From Caenorhabditis remanei (lineage: Eukaryota; Nematoda; Chromadorea; Rhabditida; Rhabditidae), in the NCBI RefSeq assembly GCF_010183535.1, contig NC_071328.1, forward strand, positions 8,742,001 to 8,806,000: a DNA stretch of 64,000 bases, read 5' to 3'. How positions within the stretch are numbered: position 1 is the first letter of the stretch; each line of letters begins with the position of its first letter. The notes beneath the pieces are model-generated. The model did no database searches. It saw only the letters and a program-made list of their open reading frames with translations, and had not been told where the DNA came from. The position numbers and the translations under genes are program-made. Positions 23,901-34,084 of the stretch are shown in pieces.

Positions 23901-26900
23901 AGAACGAGGAAAGGAATTGCTTCGTGGGACAGCAAGAGAAAAGGTAAGACATCCGGAGATTTTTCATTCATTATTCATCAATTGAATGATAATTCTAGTT
24001 GATTTTTCTATCCTCCAATTATTGTCTTGATCAGATTTAGTTTATCAACAATTTCCAGCGCTTCGTGAATTCTCCCCTCCTCGGACCATCCACATCTCAA
24101 CCCGCTCCCGGCCAAACTGTCTATAACCAACAATTCCCACAATTGCTCTTACAAATGGGTTCCAGTACTCCTCAATTCATGCAAGGTGTTCAAAACCTGC
24201 CTTGTCGAAACTCTGTAATCACTCAGGTCAGTTGAAAAATCGTTTAAAAATTAGGGTGTGACTACTAGAGAAAGAGAGCTAGAAATAGAGAGCTGTTGTT
24301 GAGTCCACAATATGTCTGATATTATAACTCTTTCTCTGGCTGTCTCGAGATATTATTTATTCTTCTCACTACTTTACTTTCTTGATTAATTAGTCTACTG
24401 ACTTCTGTACCTAGATTACATAATCTTCATTAAGCCTTCTTGTCTGATTGTTCACGTAGTAGAATAAACTGAATTTCTTGAAGATGAGAAACTACATACT
24501 CGGTTTTTTTAAATTACTGTCCTTCTCTTTTAATTAGCCTTACCCATGCTTGTTTTACAGGTTTTGTATTAAATCTAATTATTCCACTTATACTTGATTT
24601 ATACGAGAAGTACAATAAAGAAGTCGTTCATAGAATATTGTGCAGTTGAAATATAAATAGAAAGTCGAGTTGAAGAAAGAAAAGAAGAAATCTCCCTGTT
24701 TCAGGTTCCAAATCCATATTCTTCTGTTCCCTCAACCTCTCAAGTTGCACCACCACCAATAGGAAATGAAATTCTTCGGACTTTCATGAGCGGTCAAAGA
24801 AACCTCTTCCCACAGATACCGTTTTTTCAAGGATGGCTAAATCCTCTGGCGTTGCCCATTCTTGGATTCCCGACCACTCAAAGATCAGTGACTCTCCCGA
24901 CAATTCCTGATGTGCCAGAAACTCCTGAAGCAACTACGGAAAAAACGAAGAATAAAAGAAACAGAACGACTGCAAAACCTAAAATGATTGGTCCAAAAAA
25001 GAAAGCGGGAAGGCCGAAAAAATCGAAACGTGGTGAAAAGGACAATGCAACACCAGAAGAACATGGCGACGAAGTTCAACAAGAAGTATCTTCTGCTCTA
25101 GAAGCTGAAGCAATCAGCAGGGCATTTCTTCTCGCAACTTATCAGAGTGCACAGTCCACCGCCGTCGTCCCTTCTCCTAACGAGGGATCCACAGACTACA
25201 TGAAGGTCGCAAATAACACAGCTGAGCCGATGGATACGGATCAGGGCACTGCAAATAAATCTAGTTTGAAAACTGATGTCGTCGTACCCGAACAAGAGGA
25301 GCGGAGTACTATGAACCATGCTGATATCGAAGCTGTCAAGAAACCAATGAGTCTTTTGAAAACTACTCAGAACTTGGAAACATTTCTCAATGCTTCAGAC
25401 GTCGCAGTCTCAATAGACATAGAGGATGCAGAGAAAACTGAAATCAAAGAAATGATTTCACACTCTGATTCTGAGTCTTTGAAATCGAGACAATGTCAAG
25501 AGCCTCTCAAGTCAGTGATTCCAAACATCACTATCACGAAATCACATATTGATTCTTCTGTTGAAAGTTCGGCAGAGAAAGTTTTGAAACAAAATGCAGC
25601 AAGGCCAGCGTCTGCGTCTTTGGAAAGACAAATTGTACCTATTGGAGTTAATGTTTCGTCAAAGAGACCATTGAAGCGGAAAGCTCGATCAGCTTCCGAG
25701 CCACCAATGAAGGTAGCAAAACAAAGACAACCGGAAAAGAAGGCAAATCCAGTTATTATGGGATCTATACAGTCGGAAGGCAATCAAAAGAACCAAGTTC
25801 GAGGAATGCGTGAAAAAACACAACATGCGAAGTCTGACAATGAACAACAATCTAACAGTTCAATGGGATTAGATGTGTCATCATGCACTATGGATGCAGA
25901 TGCTCTAGAATTTGAACTTGGTTTGGTAACCAATTCAATGAAACCCGCATTCGAAGAAGAGGATGGATGTTGTTTGAAGAAACCTGAAAATGCATCCCCA
26001 ACTTCTGATTATATGGATACTTTGGTTGTAACGGCACAGAAGAATTTGGTAAAGAAACAAACTGATTCAAGCGGGTATGCAGAGACATCGATTAGAACAG
26101 TTGAAGATCCATCCCCACTGTTAACAGTTGAGAAAACTGTTCCTGTTCTTTCTAAGTCTCTCCTAAATTCACCTGAACAAATCACCGGTTCATCAAGCCA
26201 ATCTTCCCGAAGGCTCACTGATTATCCTCAGGTTATTGGAGTGGATTACATGGCCCGATCATCACGAGCGATAAATGAAGAATCAGACACTTCAATGCCT
26301 CATCCGATCAAACAGTTCCCGTCTGTAACATCTTGCATTGATTCAGAATCAGCTGATATGGTGAAGAAGGATGCTGAAATTTCGATTGACTCTGTCAAGT
26401 CTAAAAAGAGTGTTACTCGAGAACGTACAACTGGGAAAACAGCTGCCACGGAACTTCGTGTCGATGAACTTTCAACTCAAGATACTGCAATTTTTAATCA
26501 AAGATCATTAAATCCTGCCACAGTGTCCGGTCCAATGTTGCGAGAACTTTTGCTCCGAGACACTATTGTTCCCCAGATCGCACTCTCCACATTATTGGTC
26601 CTAGAACCGATGGTCTCGAAAGAATTGGTACAGAAGTCGACACCAATTATTTCATCTGTACCGCCGAGTCGTCCGCCTCAAATTGAAACGGCGAGTCTAC
26701 TGACCCAACTGTTCGAGGCCAAAAAGCGGAGTAGGATGGCACCTAAATTAATTCAAACAGAATCAGAAGACTTCATGGTTCAGAGCAGAACCTCAGATGT
26801 TCCGACTGATCATAAACTATCCATGCCAAGTGCAACTGCAGAAGCAAAGATCAGAATGAGTTCGATGAATATGCCAGCCAACAGTTCCAACACAATTCAA

Positions 26901-29900
26901 ACTGCCAGCCAAAAAACTGCTACCATTGATTCGACACTAACCATTAATAAGCAAAATGGCCACAGAAAAACATCAAAAATGGTTCACTTTAAATCGAAAA
27001 TGAAGGAAACAGTGAAGTCCGCTCCGGTTAAAGCAATTCCCAACAACTGCACAATTTCTAAACCTTTGATGATGCCAGATCCGCACAGCAAAGCCATCCG
27101 AAACCTTCAAGAACAAACGACAAACGAATTTGATTACTCATCAATTTTGAATCAAAACTACATCGTCAGCTCCCAACTATCTCGGGAGATCTCATCTACA
27201 ATACCCACAGCTCAAAACGATTTCATTCAAGAGCCTTCTATCAGAAACGTCAATGCTCACATTCGAACTACGAAGGCTGTTGTACCAGAGATGATGTCAA
27301 TGGTCACAGGAAACACTGCCGCGAAACCCACTGAAACCGTTCAAGCAAGATCAGCCCCAATTGACGCCTTTCCGTTCCCAACCCTGTTATCAAAGAATTG
27401 TAAGATACCTCTGGATATGTCGAATCACACTGCAATCCCAATGTCCATCCCTACCAACACAGTGAAAAGTATAACGACTCATGATCCAATTACTTCAAAA
27501 TTCCCAAAAACAATGTTTTCAGCGTCTTCAAACTCCCAGGCGGCAGTAGATGATTTATCAGCTGACTCTTTGTTGCCACAAAGTATGAATGATCAGAGCA
27601 CTACTAAAACAGCAAGTTTGGTCAAGCCCACCGCTTCAGGATCATTGCCTCACGGAATCCACATTCCACAACCACCAGTGAATCCACCAGACACACTTGT
27701 TCCGAAGGAACCAGAATATTTAACTGATGAACGTTCGTTAAATCACCTACTGCATCTAGCATCCATATGGTTGAAGCATGATCCAGAAGGCACCCTGCAA
27801 GTTCCAAGCTTGTCAGATTTGCTACAAGTACCGTTTATTGAAACTCCCGGATCCACGATCTCATTCGCACAACCAATTTTGCAAACAGCTCCAGCACCAA
27901 TCACATTTTCTGACATTGCTCCTTCGAATAAAGACGACGGACAACGATTCCAGGTCTCTGCCATTGAGAAAGTGGACAGTATGCCCCTAATTCAAAAACC
28001 TGGACCACGCAACTCCCATGCGACTGCAATTGAAGCCAGTGCGAATGAGGTAATGCCGATGTTGGAGGAACAGGTACCACCGAAAACTCCAGAGTACTGT
28101 ATAAACAGATCAGTGTTGAAGAGAAATAAAGATCAGGCAGATGAGATCATGAATGTGATAATGATTCAGGCGAAAATTAAAGTGAATGAAAGAAACTGAA
28201 CAACAACCCAGCACTACCATAACTCATGCTTCGTTTCAACCGAATATTCAAAACTGTTTCCAGAATAGAAAACGACAAGTTGCTCAAGTTGACAGCAGTA
28301 TTCAACAACCTGATCCAAAGAGAGCACGCGAACAAATCGGTTTCAAACCCGCCTCCTTATGTCCCCGTCACCCACATTTGAATGGAGAAAAGGTGCTGTC
28401 TCGTCTTCTGCCGTCTGTTCCGAATCCTGTTTCATATGGAGAATATCCAACAATGGACATTGAATGGCACATAACATATACTCGATGGAGTCGCGGATTT
28501 GGAGAAATCAGCAGAGTATCTATTGGATGTCGTCATTTATATCATTCGGAGTGGATTGATGCCTCCAGATGTCAAGAAAAAGCGGTTCCCTGTTTTACGA
28601 GAGATCGAGAATTCAAAGATATTCTTCGGCAGGTCTTGGAGATATCGAAAACAGAAATGCAAGCTGAGCAATCCTTGGTGAGTTCTTGTTTTCCACTTTA
28701 TTTATCTACAGTCTAATAGCAAGTTCTCGTGCCTTGTTCATGAGTTGGTCTAGTTAGAATAATAATGTATAGGTCACAGTCCCGATGATGTTGAATCTAT
28801 TTGATACAACTTTGTAATTGGCTGCATTTACTATCAACTCACCTTTTGATGATTGAAAAACAATAACTGGTTTTCAGCTCAACATCTTAAACCAGTTTCC
28901 ACTTATGAGAGACTATCCGCAGTTTGCACCGTTCATCTCGGCTCATATTCAAACTGCTACAAAGGTAATGGCTCTATTCCAGTTTAGATGTCCTTTAAAA
29001 ACTCAAACGTCCCTTAAAACACTTAAACGTCCCTTAAAACACTTAGACGTCCCTTGAAACACTTAAACGTCCTTTCAAACTCTAATTTTTTTAAAACGTC
29101 CTTTCAAAAGTTTAGACGTCCCAAAAAACGTTTAAACGTCCCATAAAATGTTTAGACGTCCCTTGAAATCCCAAAACATAGTTCTGAAGATTTAGACGTC
29201 CCAAAAAACATTTAGACGTCCCAAAAAACATTGAAACGTCCCAAAAAACATTGAAACGTCCCAAAAAATATTTAGACGTCCCTTAAAACACTTTCAGTGA
29301 CTTTTAGTGTTGAAGGGACGTCTAAACTTTTTTTGGGACGTTTCAATGTTTTTTGGGACGTTCAAATGTTTTTTGGGACGTCTAATTATTTAAAACCAAA
29401 TTTTCGGATTTCAAAGGACGTCTCAAAATTTTATGGGACGTCTAAACGTATTTTGGGACGTCTAAATGTTTTTCGGGACGTTTAAACATTTTTGAACATA
29501 ATTCGGAACCGAAAGGACGTTTAAATGTTTCAAGGGACGTCTAAGTGTTTCAAGGGACGTTTAAGTGTTTTAAGGGACGTCTAAGTGTTTTTTGGGAAGT
29601 TCAAGTTTTCAAAGGACATCTAAACTGGAATAGAGCCAAGGTAATTTCAGTTTACTATAATAAAATAGGTTTTTCATTCTGAAAATGTGATTTTTCAGGT
29701 GATGCCAATGACCAACTATGAAGCGAAAGCGCCATCGAATTTCATCATTCAGGCTCTCAACTATTTGTCCGACTTACACGAAAAAGGTAGGTTCTTGAAT
29801 ATTTTTTTCACTGGCCGAATGAGGTCATCTTTTTTGAAGTAAATGTGAACAAGGCTCCACATTACAGGTGTCAATATCACTGCCGAAGAAGTCATCGCTT

Positions 29901-30028
29901 TCATTGTCTACAATCTTCATGATTCCTTCGCTTGCTGCTATGCAGTCTCAAGTTTCAAAACGATTCAGAAGGTTTTGAAGAAACACGTAAATGCACAAGA
30001 AATCCACGATGAAATCATGCTCGATTGA
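20941..30028 (+). CDS. Large unrecognised nuclear protein with repeated helical domain and AT-hook
   Basis: I do not recognise this gene. Thirteen exons (20941-21039, 21414-21536, 21589-21702, 22200-22610, 22733-23107, 23158-23292, 23605-23943, 24059-24226, 24705-28181, 28264-28677, 28878-28964, 29699-29786, 29868-30028) stay in frame for about 1996 residues. Exons 4, 5 and 7 (residues ~150-249, ~285-374, ~445-532) each hold an all-helical block of about 80 residues with a similar pattern; blocks 2 and 3 align best (LLLKMGFSANQIADILESGKE with ILLHLGYSVDAAKNIAERGKE). The C-terminus (residues ~1860-1996) may be a diverged copy. Exon 9 is a 1159-codon Ser/Thr/Pro-rich, probably disordered stretch with an AT-hook-like KKAGRPKKSKRG near residue 690. 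This suggests a chromatin-associated scaffold, an inference only. The intron after exon 11 contains a mobile element that duplicated the splice donor. Confidence 0.85.
23443..23483 (+). repeat. Short tandem duplication in an intron
   Basis: The 20-base unit TAGACTTAGCGACATTTGCC occurs twice in succession within the intron between exons 6 and 7 of the large gene. It looks like a simple slippage or duplication event. Confidence 0.8.
28970..29637. mobile_element. hAT-like non-autonomous element inserted at a splice donor
   Basis: The terminal inverted repeats start GGCTCTATTCC and extend to about 27 bases with few mismatches. The flanks carry a perfect 8-base target duplication AAGGTAAT (28962-28969 and 29638-29645); that length is characteristic of hAT transposons. 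The interior is a fold-back: the left half is a loose tandem array of ACGTCCC-containing units of about 20 bases, and the right half is the same array inverted (GGGACGT). No ORF. The duplicated target includes the exon end AAG and donor GTAAT, so both ends of the element carry a copy of the splice donor. Confidence 0.9.
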
Positions 30029-30034
30029 TAACTT

Positions 30035-30050
30035 CCCCCCCCCCCCCCCC
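30035..30050. repeat. Mononucleotide C tract (16 C)
   Basis: Sixteen consecutive C, seven bases after the stop codon of the large gene. The opposite strand can form a G-quadruplex; such tracts in worms depend on the DOG-1/FANCJ helicase for stability. Confidence 0.9.
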
Positions 30051-31495
30051 ATTTTTCTGTTTCCTTATCAGCAACTAACTCGATAATTGCTGATAACAGT
30101 TAATACCCTGTCCACCTTTTTCCTCGTCTCCTGGTTTATGGATTTTTCGATTTTATCACTTTTTCAATGTCAGAAAACCATATTTGGTTCCAAAAAAGCT
30201 TACTTTTCATGAATTGAATCTGCTCCCTCATTTTTCCTTTTGACCTTACTTCACGATACAACTTCTTCTGATGTCATAGTTCAACTTGCAAATTTACAAC
30301 TCTTGGAACTATAATTGTTTTCATTTCCATTCATATTCCTTTGTAATTCTCATTTTCATTTTCTTTCTTCTCTCTTTCTCTTTCCGTCATTTCTTTTTAA
30401 CTTTACATTCCCAGATCTTTTGAAAATGTTCGCTTTACTTTTTATGATTCTTTTCGTTCTTAAACATCTCCAACCTATCTTTTTTGTCACTACTTCTAAT
30501 AAATTTCACATTGATCATATCAATGTCGTTTTTCGAACTAACCGACACACAGATAGACATATTCTTGGCAGGTGTTCTTCCTACAAACAGACCCTTCCCT
30601 CCAATTCCCTTTTTCCACCTTTCCATTTCTCATATTCCTCTCATCTGTTTCTAATAACCAAGGTACTCTCCTTCTTTTCCTTCCCAATCCCTTCGAAACC
30701 TTCATGCCATAAATCTGTCAACAACAACGACCATGCACCGTCCAAACCCTCCAACCATCTGCCACTTCGTGCTCACCTCTTACCTCATTCGCTCCGTGAG
30801 CTTCCTCTTTTGATGAATATAACAAATTGTAGGCGTCGTTAGGCCGCGTTATTTATGTATTTCTCATACCAAACCGACCTGGACAGGTGCATTCAGCTCC
30901 GTCTCCCATATTTCTTGATTGAATTTAGAATTTGACCTCAATAATTCGGTTAAATCTCCTGATTTTCTCTAGTTTTTCAGTTGGAAAATGGAAATTTGGT
31001 TATTGTTATCACTGACCCCAAATACACAACATCGCGTGTCGACTAATTGTAGTCTTTCTTCGTTGAACCAACACCCACTATCACCACTTCCACCCATTCA
31101 TTGATATCAAAAAGAGCACAGAAAAGGGACAATAGAACATGGGATACGAACAATAGTAAAACATTCTGAAAAGAGTGTCCGCCCGTTCTCTCTTTCTCTG
31201 TCTCTTTGACTATTATCTCATAAACTGTGGGACATTTTCAATTTGTTTTTTGTCCGTTTTAGTGTTGCATGATCTCATTTCTTCTCTGCTTTTGTTACTT
31301 TTCAAACCTGCTAGTCATCATTTCTTATTTGTCTTTGTTTTTTCTTGAATTCTTCCCGTACAGAGTATCAAAAATACTGATAGCTCGAGACTCGGTAATT
31401 AGTTTGGTTCGCATAATTACAGGGTTTCTGGTTTCTATCATTGAAATCTGAAAACATTTTCCAAATTCCTTTCAGCTTGTATATAAGCAATACAT

Positions 31496-32003
31496 CAGAG
31501 CTGTGCGGAATTCCTTCTTCCTTCTTCCTTCTTCTTTTTTCCTTCTTCCGGGCATTTTTTCACTTCCTTCTTCCTTTTTCCTTCTTCCGGGCATTTTTTC
31601 ACTTCCTTCTTCCTTTTTCCTTCTTCCTTTTTTGATATTTTATTCCTTCTTCCGTCTTCCTTTTTTGAAATTTTACTTCCAACATCTTTTTCGTAATATA
31701 TTTGAAATTTTAAATACTAATTTCTCTTTTTTTTATTACCCGGTTGCAATAAAAAATACAATAAAAAATGTTCCTATACAAGCTGACAAATTTCGACATC
31801 CGTTTTGAAAAAAATTACTTCCGACTTCTGCCCTTTTTTCACTTCCTTCTTCCTTTTTCCGGACATTTTTCACTTCCTTCTTCCTTCTTCCTTTAAAAAA
31901 ATTTTATTCCTTCTTCCTTATTCCGTCTTCCTTTTTAAAAATGTTATTCTTTCTTCCTTCTTCCGACTTCCTATTTTGAAAATTTTACTTCCGCACAGCT
32001 CTG
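31496..32003. mobile_element. hAT-like non-autonomous element with polypyrimidine interior
   Basis: It has 15-base perfect terminal inverted repeats, CAGAGCTGTGCGGAA and its complement. They are flanked by a perfect 8-base target duplication CAATACAT (31488-31495 and 32004-32011). The 508-base interior is dominated by irregular repeats of CTTCCTTCTTCC with interspersed CGGGCATTTTTTCAC. Overlapping plus-strand ORFs are composition artefacts (Phe/Leu/Pro/Ser only). There is no transposase, so it would depend on a helper elsewhere. Confidence 0.9.
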
Positions 32004-32066
32004 CAATACATTCTAACACTGAATATGTGGTTAATTGAAAATTTCTGTGGCATTTGAGTTGTCCGC

Positions 32067-32088
32067 GATTAGATTAGATTAGATTAGA
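32067..32088. repeat. GATTA microsatellite
   Basis: Just over four tandem units of GATTA. Confidence 0.85.
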
Positions 32089-32794
32089 GAAGTTTCTTTG
32101 TGAGAAGATGGAATAGTGACAGGTGTTTATATAATCCAGTCTGAAATTGATATGTAACTTGATAGATAGGAATATATAAACATTGATCAACTTTCCCAGA
32201 ATTTCTGTACATAAAACATATCATTAAAAACCGAAAATTAGTCATTAGATAATGCAAATTAGATACATGTTTTATCAAATGTCTTTTGAAAACTTAAATT
32301 TCAATATCCAAGGTTTTCGATAGTAACAAAATGATTTCCACTTTTTTGCGAGATAAAACAATGGTCTGTTTATTTGAATTGGAAACAAAAAAAGAATAAT
32401 TATTCTTCTGCTTTTAACTTGTCGTCTTCTTTATTGGTTTTTATTTCAAATTCCAATATCCACGATACTTTTGTAAGAATTCTTTTATGTTCAGTTAGTT
32501 CAAAAGTGTGATTGAATTTCCACAGATTAACAACTCTTGAAATTTTTATAATCTCACAAAATCAGTCGTGTTCAAAGGATTCCTTCCCTTCAATTTCCTC
32601 CTATTCTCTTGTATAACTTCCCTTTTCTACTCGATTTCCGTTGAAGTTCTAAATCTAGCTGAAATGTCCTTTTCATGCCCTTTCAGTTGACATGACTCAT
32701 AGGACATTTACAGACGACAGAGCAGACAGATTATCCAACCCAACAAACTGATTATTAATCTGATATTTGATAGATATGTACACGTACATCGAAT

Positions 32795-33043
32795 TTAGAA
32801 AATGCATACATGCAGTTGCTGAAATGGGAAATTGGTCTTTGATTCGTTGAGAGCTAGTCGCTTATCTTGTTGAAAAAGGTCGTCTGACATTTGGTTGTTT
32901 GATTGTTGATAATATCCCGCATACTCAGAGAGATTGAAAATATGTAGGTGTCGATTGTCACATGATTGAAAATCCAGAAGGCAGAAAGTCAGAAGTATAG
33001 CAAATTTGTCACATGAATTTTTCAGTTTTCCCATAAAGAACAT
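32795..33043 (-). CDS. Possible small secreted-peptide ORF
   Basis: An 82-codon ORF from an ATG at 33043. The N-terminus contains a hydrophobic stretch (FAILLTFCLLDFQSC) that could act as a signal sequence. A polar region with YAGYYQQSNNQ and a dibasic KR follows, as in peptide precursors. It is not low complexity. There is no recognised family, no AATAAA nearby, and an alternative acceptor-like CCATTTCAG lies inside the ORF, so it could also be an exon of a longer gene. Weak candidate. Confidence 0.25.
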   Translation of the reverse strand: MFFMGKLKNSCDKFAILLTFCLLDFQSCDNRHLHIFNLSEYAGYYQQSNNQMSDDLFQQDKRLALNESKTNFPFQQLHVCIF

Positions 33044-33810
33044 TCCAGCAACATATAGAATTGGGATGTGAGAATTTTCTACATCATTTTGAAGCCTTCT
33101 GAAAAGTAGCTCTTGTTCAGGGTAATACTAAACTGAAGCACTTCTCGTACCATGTGAGATGCACACGTTGCATCACCTGTGAATCTCAAATTTCCAATGT
33201 ACATAACCTCTTACAGGAGTCCGATCACGCTATACAGTTGAAAATTTTCATAAAACAGAACGAAAACATGTTAGGTTTGGGTTGAATCTAACTAGTAAGA
33301 GTATTCATAATGAAAGATAAGATTTTAAAGAACAACATTAGTGTTCTTCCAGGGAGGTTTCAATTGAGATCCTTTCTCTTTTTTTCTGAATTGAGTCTCC
33401 GATATCCGAAAAACCTTGGACTCCCATAGCTCATTTCTCGTCCTTCCACCCAACTGGACGATCCAAATAGTGAGTGTATGTCTTATTTTGTGTGACCATT
33501 TTTCATCTTGAAAATGGCTGTCCTTTCTCTTCTTCAAAATTGGCCTATTTTCTCTTCGTTTGCCTCTCTCTCTCTTCCATCCAACAGTTGACTCATCAAG
33601 CTCCGAGGTCTGGGGGCTACGTCCCCTTCTTCTCCATACCTCCTCTCAGAGTCTCCACAATTTCACAGATGTCTCTTTTTCTCTATTCCTCAGAATCCCT
33701 CCCCTTTCTAGTTTTATTGCACTTTTCCTCTTACCTCTCTGCGTCTCTCTAGTCGGCCGAACAGATAGAGTTATCTGATTAGGCCACGCCCATTCGGTTC
33801 GGTTCGTATT

Positions 33811-33827
33811 GTGTGTGTGTGTGTGTG
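33811..33827. repeat. GT microsatellite
   Basis: About eight consecutive GT units, upstream of the 34-kb gene. Confidence 0.9.
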
Positions 33828-34084
33828 CTGTTCTGTGTTGTTATTCCAGATTCTGAGGTTTTCCATTTTCCCTTTAACTTGTGAAAACTAAGAAACACTT
33901 CAATTATTAACAATTCCTCCGAAATCTCAGTTTGCCCCTTGTCTGTAAATCATCTTTTTTGCTTTTAATATATATGTATAATAATTGTGTTCAATTCTAC
34001 TTTATGCATCAAAACTCTTTTTCTTCTTCTTCCAATTCAAATTCTCATCCTTATTCTAACAATTTTCAATGTTTCTCCAGGAAA

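Larger units (their letters stand above)
30029..34084. other. Non-coding region between the large gene and the 34-kb gene
   Basis: It starts with the 3'UTR of the large gene, which includes a run of 16 C at 30035-30050. The plus strand from 30.3 to 31.0 kb is very T/C-rich and its long ORFs look like composition artefacts. It includes the hAT-like element at 31496-32003, a GATTA microsatellite at 32067-32088, a GT microsatellite at 33811-33827, and one weak minus-strand ORF. The last few hundred bases should be the promoter of the next gene. Confidence 0.5.

Noticed and set aside
30315..30842. A 175-codon plus-strand ORF
   Set aside because: Composition is Phe/Leu/Ser/Pro from T/C-rich DNA, with no domain or conserved pattern.
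31441..32038. Several ORFs rich in Phe, Leu, Pro and Ser
   Set aside because: They are translations of the CTTCC repeat array within a transposable element.
33932..34084. In-frame extension of the 34-kb gene upstream of 34085
   Set aside because: It crosses a TTTCTCCAG acceptor and is low complexity, so it is taken as intron or 5'UTR.
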